Below are positions 6,966 through 9,742 of a stretch of DNA of 9,742 nucleotides, piece by piece. This DNA is from Oscillospiraceae bacterium. GTDB lineage: Bacteria > Bacillota > Clostridia > Oscillospirales > Oscillospiraceae. Numbering within the stretch: position 1 is the stretch's first letter; each line of letters begins with the position of its first letter. Location of the stretch: assembly GCA_017501805.1 (NCBI GenBank), contig JAFVWG010000120.1, positions 1 to 9,742 on the forward strand. The letters run 5' to 3'. The translations under genes and the position numbers were made by a program. The notes beneath the pieces are model-generated. The model was not told the origin of the DNA. It did not search any database and saw only the letters and a list, made by a program, of their open reading frames with translations.

Positions 6966-7813
6966 AGGAGATCACCCTTCGCGCGTGTGCGAAGATCAAT
7001 CTGACGCTCGACGTGCTGCAAAAACGCGCGGACGGCTATCACGATATTCGCTCGGTCATGCAGACGATCGACCTCTGCGATGAGATCGGCGTGACCGTGG
7101 ACGCGGGGCAGTGGTCCTGCAGCTGCGACGGTGCGAACATCCCCGGCGGCGAGGAAAACCTTGCGATGCGCGCGGCGCGCGCCTTTGTCCGTGCGGCAGA
7201 TGTCGCGCCGAACGGCATTGCGATCTCCATCAAAAAGCGGATCCCGTCGCAGGCGGGACTCGGAGGCGGCAGCGCGGATGCGGCGGCAGTGCTTCGTGCG
7301 CTCAACACGCTCTGCGGCGAGCCGCTCACAACGGAACAACTGATGGAGATCGGCGCTTCCGTCGGCAGCGACGTGCCCTTCTGCGTCTTGGGCGGAGCGG
7401 CGCTCGCCGAAGGAAGAGGGGAAGTGCTCACGCCGATCCGGGGGATGCCGGACTGCGCGTATGTTCTTCTGAAGCCTGCGTTTTCCGCTTCCACACCGGC
7501 GCTGTATGCCGCGCTGGATCGGCAGTCGGCGATCGATCATCCCGATACGGACGGCATGATCGAAATGCTTTCCCGTGGCGATCTGCAAGGCGCGGCAGGG
7601 AAGCTCGGCAATGTTTTTCAGCCTGTTCTGAATGCCGACCATCCTGTGGACGCGCTCTGCGAAAAACTGCTTCGTGTCGGCGCGCTCGGCGCGCTCATGA
7701 CGGGAAGCGGCTCGGTTGTTTTTGGCATTTTCCCGAATTTGTCCGCGGCGGAGTCTGCGGTACAGCAGCTTCGCGGCGGAGATTTTGAGGTCTACACAGC
7801 GCAAAACGGCTGA
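6962..7813 (+). CDS. ispE: 4-diphosphocytidyl-2-C-methyl-D-erythritol kinase (IspE)
   Basis: 283 residues, typical of IspE. The enzyme uses ATP to phosphorylate the 2-hydroxyl of CDP-methylerythritol, the fourth step of the cytosolic MEP pathway to isoprenoids. All GHMP-kinase landmarks are present: the N-terminal ACAKINLTLDVL with Lys11 and the DGYH motif (24-27); the glycine-rich ATP loop PSQAGLGGGSADAAAVL (95-111); the SDVPF motif with catalytic Asp137; and the C-terminal MTGSGSVVFGIF glycine motif. The ATG is the one overlapping the DUF1015 stop, with AGGAAG (6951-6956) just upstream; the frame stays open further upstream only as an overlap with the DUF1015 gene. A strong terminator follows the TGA. 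Confidence 0.97.
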   Translation: MKEITLRACAKINLTLDVLQKRADGYHDIRSVMQTIDLCDEIGVTVDAGQWSCSCDGANIPGGEENLAMRAARAFVRAADVAPNGIAISIKKRIPSQAGLGGGSADAAAVLRALNTLCGEPLTTEQLMEIGASVGSDVPFCVLGGAALAEGRGEVLTPIRGMPDCAYVLLKPAFSASTPALYAALDRQSAIDHPDTDGMIEMLSRGDLQGAAGKLGNVFQPVLNADHPVDALCEKLLRVGALGALMTGSGSVVFGIFPNLSAAESAVQQLRGGDFEVYTAQNG

Positions 7814-7835
7814 CACAGGTATAAAAAGTAAAAAT

Positions 7836-7878
7836 ACCGTCCAGAATTTTCATATCTGAAATTCGGACGGTGTTTTTT
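7836..7878 (+). terminator. Rho-independent terminator after ispE, ending at the spoIIR start codon
   Basis: Stem 7836-7849 with 7859-7871, 13 bp with one bulged A (7843) and a 9-base loop, followed by G and six T (7873-7878). The T-run runs straight into the ATG at 7879. The GGACGGT of the 3' arm is also the only ribosome-binding-like sequence before that ATG, so the same hairpin could act as an attenuator or sequester translation initiation. Confidence 0.85.
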
Positions 7879-8475
7879 ATGAAAAAACGATTTCTGATCG
7901 GCAGTTTCCTTTTCCTTGGGGCGCTGTGCTTTCTTTCTGCGGCAGTGCTTGCACAGAGATAGCAGCGCGCGCTGAGCGAGAAGCTCATTCGGCTTCACGT
8001 GATCGCGGCTTCGGATTCCGAAGCGGATCAAAGCATTAAGCTTGTGGTGCGCGACGCGGTGCTTGCCGCGATCGGTGAACAGAACTGGACAAGCAGGGAC
8101 GAGGCTGCGGCGTGGCTGACCGACCGTTTGCCCGTGCTTGAGGAGACAGCGAAACAGACGCTCCGCGCGAGCGGCTCGGCGCAGACAGCGGCGGTCACGC
8201 TGTCGCGTGAACACTATCCCACGCGGAACTACCCGGGCTTTTCGCTTCCTGCGGGGGAGTATCTGTCTTTGCGTGTCGTGATCGGTGAGGGCGAGGGGAA
8301 GAACTGGTGGTGCGTGGTCTATCCGTCCCTCTGCTCCGCCGCGCAGAGCGAGCTTCCTGCAAAGGCCGCCTCCGCAGGCTTCAGCGAGCGTGAGATCCGC
8401 CTCATCACCGCGGATACGGACGGTATAAAGCTGAAATTCAAGCTGCTCGAATGGCTTTCCGGAAAAAAATCGTAA
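7879..8475 (+). pseudogene. spoIIR: Stage II sporulation protein R, interrupted by in-frame TAG at codon 28
   Basis: Reading through the TAG (7960-7962) gives 198 codons with no other stop, about the family size. Codons 1-27 encode a clear signal peptide (MKKRF, then a hydrophobic run ending AVLAQR). After the TAG comes the SpoIIR hallmark, ALSEKLIRLHVIAASDSEADQ then KLVVRDAVL, and a conserved WWCVVYP block. SpoIIR is made in the forespore and exported into the intermembrane space, where it triggers SpoIIGA to process pro-sigma-E in the mother cell. As written the product stops after the signal peptide, and an internal start such as GTG 7999 would lose both the export signal and the start of the conserved domain and has no good ribosome binding site. 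The first ATG also lacks a normal Shine-Dalgarno. The rest of the frame is undamaged, so a recent mutation, a sequencing error (CAG to TAG is one transition, and CAG follows) or TAG readthrough are all open. Confidence 0.82.
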
Positions 8476-8492
8476 ATGTTGTCATATTTTAT

Positions 8493-8523
8493 AAACAGGA
8501 CGCATCTGCGCCCTGTTTTTTTT
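8493..8523 (+). terminator. Rho-independent terminator after spoIIR
   Basis: Arms AAACAGGACGC (8493-8503) and GCGCCCTGTTT (8508-8518) pair with one A/C mismatch around an ATCT loop, followed by an uninterrupted T-run, 8516-8523. It lies 18 bases after the TAA. Confidence 0.88.
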
Positions 8524-8542
8524 CGACCGCGTATGTTATACT
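8514..8542 (+). promoter_or_regulatory. Possible extended -10 promoter for the alpha/beta hydrolase gene
   Basis: TGTTATACT (8534-8542) is a good extended -10 (TATACT with TG one base upstream). The matching -35 position falls on TGTTTT (8514-8519) inside the terminator T-run and is poor. It would give a leader of roughly 100 bases before the ATG at 8651; that leader holds a 10-bp perfect palindrome CTCATATGAG (8575-8584) of unknown meaning. Confidence 0.4.
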
Positions 8543-8650
8543 GTATAGTGATTTTTAACACCTAACTTGAGCTGCTCATATGAGGATTGTATCATCTGCC
8601 AAAGGACAGAAGTAAATATTTAAAGAAACTATGATAAGGGAAATTTTATT

Positions 8651-9388
8651 ATGAAATTTATTGGCAACATTTGCTATGGTAAAGCCAAGCATGCTGAGCA
8701 GTATCTTGATATGTATATTCCGGATGCAGATTCTTTTAAAGTGTTTGTGTATATGCACGGTGGCGGAATGGAAAAGGGTGATAAATCAAGAGCTAAAACA
8801 GTTGGTGAATATGTAGCGAGTCAAGGAATCGCTTTTGTATCCATAAATTACAGAATGTATCCACAAGCTATGTACCCTCAGTTTATTTGCGATTCAGCTG
8901 AAGCAGTAGCCTGGGTATATAATAATATTGGAGAGTACGGGAAATGCGAAGGTATATATATTGGCGGAAGCAGTGCCGGTGGATATCTTTCAATGATGCT
9001 TTGCTTTGATAATAAGTATTTAGCTCCGTATAAAATTCCTGAGGGTGTAATAAAAGGATATATTCACGATGCCGGTCAGCCAACAACCCATTTCAATGTG
9101 TTAAGAGAGCGCGGTATTGATTCAAGAAGAGTAATCGTTGACGAGGCGGCACCGATATATCATATCGGAAAGGCTGACAGCTATCTGCCTATGATGTTTA
9201 TTGTTTCGGATGACGATAAAGAAAATCGGTATGAACAAACACAATTGACTATTTCTACATTAAAGCATTTTAAATACGACGATAGTAAAATATATTATCG
9301 CCTGATGCATGGCACACACTGCCATTATTCACGTAAAGAAGAATTCGGAAAAATGATATGTGAATTTATAAAAGAAACCGAAAAGTAA
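8651..9388 (+). CDS. Alpha/beta hydrolase, HSL/acetyl-esterase type
   Basis: 245 residues, a compact esterase/lipase of the hormone-sensitive-lipase branch. The HGGG oxyanion-hole motif is at 36-39, the nucleophile elbow GGSSAGG at 105-111 with Ser108 as nucleophile, a candidate acid in SDDDK (187-189) and a candidate His in HGTHCHY (H223 most likely). These enzymes hydrolyse short-chain carboxyl esters, in gut bacteria often acetyl groups on glycans or small xenobiotic esters; the substrate here cannot be told. There is no signal peptide, so it is probably cytosolic. AAGGGAA (8636-8642) precedes the ATG by about eight bases. The gene is strikingly AT-rich with AGA arginine and AAA/ATA-type codons, unlike the GC-rich genes to its left, which suggests acquisition by transfer or a different genomic island. 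Confidence 0.92.
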   Translation: MKFIGNICYGKAKHAEQYLDMYIPDADSFKVFVYMHGGGMEKGDKSRAKTVGEYVASQGIAFVSINYRMYPQAMYPQFICDSAEAVAWVYNNIGEYGKCEGIYIGGSSAGGYLSMMLCFDNKYLAPYKIPEGVIKGYIHDAGQPTTHFNVLRERGIDSRRVIVDEAAPIYHIGKADSYLPMMFIVSDDDKENRYEQTQLTISTLKHFKYDDSKIYYRLMHGTHCHYSRKEEFGKMICEFIKETEK

Positions 9389-9428
9389 ATTGCTGTTTCT
9401 CGTTTTACACAAACTACTGCAAAAAACA

Positions 9429-9458
9429 TTGGCATCTGGATTATACAGTCTTTATAAA
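9429..9458 (+). promoter_or_regulatory. Probable sigma-A promoter for the last gene
   Basis: TTGGCA (9429-9434), 18-bp spacer, TATAAA (9453-9458), about 37 bases before the ATG at 9496, which has its own GGAGG. It lies in the 107-bp gap after the hydrolase gene, where no terminator hairpin is visible. Confidence 0.55.
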
Positions 9459-9495
9459 ACGGATCGTATCGGATTTGTAAATGGAGGCAGAAACA

Positions 9496-9742
9496 ATGAA
9501 AAAGTTTTTCGGTGTAATTTTGATTTTGCTGCTTGTTTTTGCCGTTATAAGAATTGCAACTTCGACATACGAAAATATGAAGCGCAGAGATAACACTCCT
9601 GCGCAGAAACAGGAAACCGCAATCGTTGAAACGGGGGCAAATGCTGCTATAACCCCGATTCCTGTTGACAATGTGAAAGGCATCACCGCGCGGGAAGCGG
9701 AAGCGTTGTGCTACGAATTTATGGGAGAAAAGGATGCGGATA
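9496..9742 (+). CDS. Membrane-anchored protein of unknown function (partial, 3' end outside window)
   Basis: The frame is open from ATG 9496 to the right edge, 82 complete codons. GGAGG (9483-9487) lies eight bases before the start. Residues about 4-21 form a hydrophobic signal-anchor or signal peptide (FFGVILILLLVFAVIRIAT) without a lipobox cysteine, then a charged, Gln/Glu/Thr-rich spacer, then the start of a domain, KGITAREAEALCYEFMGEKD. I have a recollection of similar ITxxEAExLCYxxxGEKD starts in Clostridial exported proteins but cannot name the family. Base composition is mixed: AT-rich at the start, GC-richer toward the window edge. The overlapping open frame at 9390 has no ribosome binding site and is not favoured. 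Confidence 0.72.
   Translation, partial: MKKFFGVILILLLVFAVIRIATSTYENMKRRDNTPAQKQETAIVETGANAAITPIPVDNVKGITAREAEALCYEFMGEKDAD

Noticed and set aside
6938..7816. 292-codon open frame antisense to ispE
   Set aside because: Arg-rich translation without any domain; ispE is certain on the other strand.
7819..7860. Possible sigma-F/sigma-G promoter before spoIIR (GTATA at 7819-7823, CATATCT at 7851-7857)
   Set aside because: Spacing and the -10 match are poor and the boxes overlap the terminator stem; not supportable by eye.
8575..8584. Perfect palindrome CTCATATGAG as an operator
   Set aside because: Ten-base palindromes arise by chance; no second copy seen and no adjacent regulator.
9390..9593. 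67-codon open frame overlapping the start of the last gene
   Set aside because: No ribosome binding site; the frame starting at 9496 has GGAGG, a signal-anchor helix and runs to the window edge.

Overview
The window looks like chromosome of a spore-forming or ancestrally spore-forming anaerobic Firmicute (Clostridia, probably an Oscillospirales or Christensenellales-type gut organism). The reasons are strong AGGAGG-type ribosome binding sites, a SpoIIR homologue, an AGCS-type amino acid/sodium symporter, a DUF378 protein, and zinc-ribbon/Big_2 and kinase/FN3 membrane proteins of the kind common in these bacteria. Most of the window is moderately GC-rich; from about 8530 onward it becomes clearly AT-rich. 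No rRNA, tRNA, CRISPR array or insertion sequence was seen.

Layout. (1) 1-256: the 3' end of an AGCS-type symporter, closed by a strong bidirectional terminator. (2) 276-3861, minus strand: a 926-residue membrane protein with a cytosolic Ser/Thr-kinase fold, an acidic linker, one membrane span and FN3-like extracellular domains, followed 37 bp later by a DeoR/GlpR-type repressor that is probably co-transcribed. (3) 4108-5337, plus strand, divergent from the kinase: a zinc-ribbon protein with one membrane span and three Big_2 Ig-like domains, preceded by a good extended -10 promoter. (4) 5397-5594, minus strand: a small DUF378 membrane protein. (5) 5724-7813, plus strand: a DUF1015 protein and ispE, overlapping by ATGA. 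(6) 7879-8475, plus strand: a spoIIR reading frame interrupted by an in-frame TAG at codon 28, its start codon directly abutting the terminator of ispE. (7) 8530-9742: an AT-rich segment with an HSL-type alpha/beta hydrolase and the 5' part of a membrane-anchored protein that runs off the window.

How the genes may work together. DUF1015-ispE is housekeeping metabolism (IspE is in the MEP isoprenoid pathway). SpoIIR, if made, would signal across the forespore septum to activate sigma-E processing. The divergent kinase-like and Big_2 proteins share one architecture, a cytosolic N-terminal module joined by one membrane span to Ig/FN3-like surface domains, so they could be a functional pair; this is inference.

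The points most worth a second look are the kinase fold with Asn in place of the catalytic HRD aspartate, the interrupted spoIIR with a hairpin ending at its start codon, and the composition break after spoIIR. I do not see a clearly new multi-gene system. The pseudokinase/Big_2 divergent pair is the nearest candidate.
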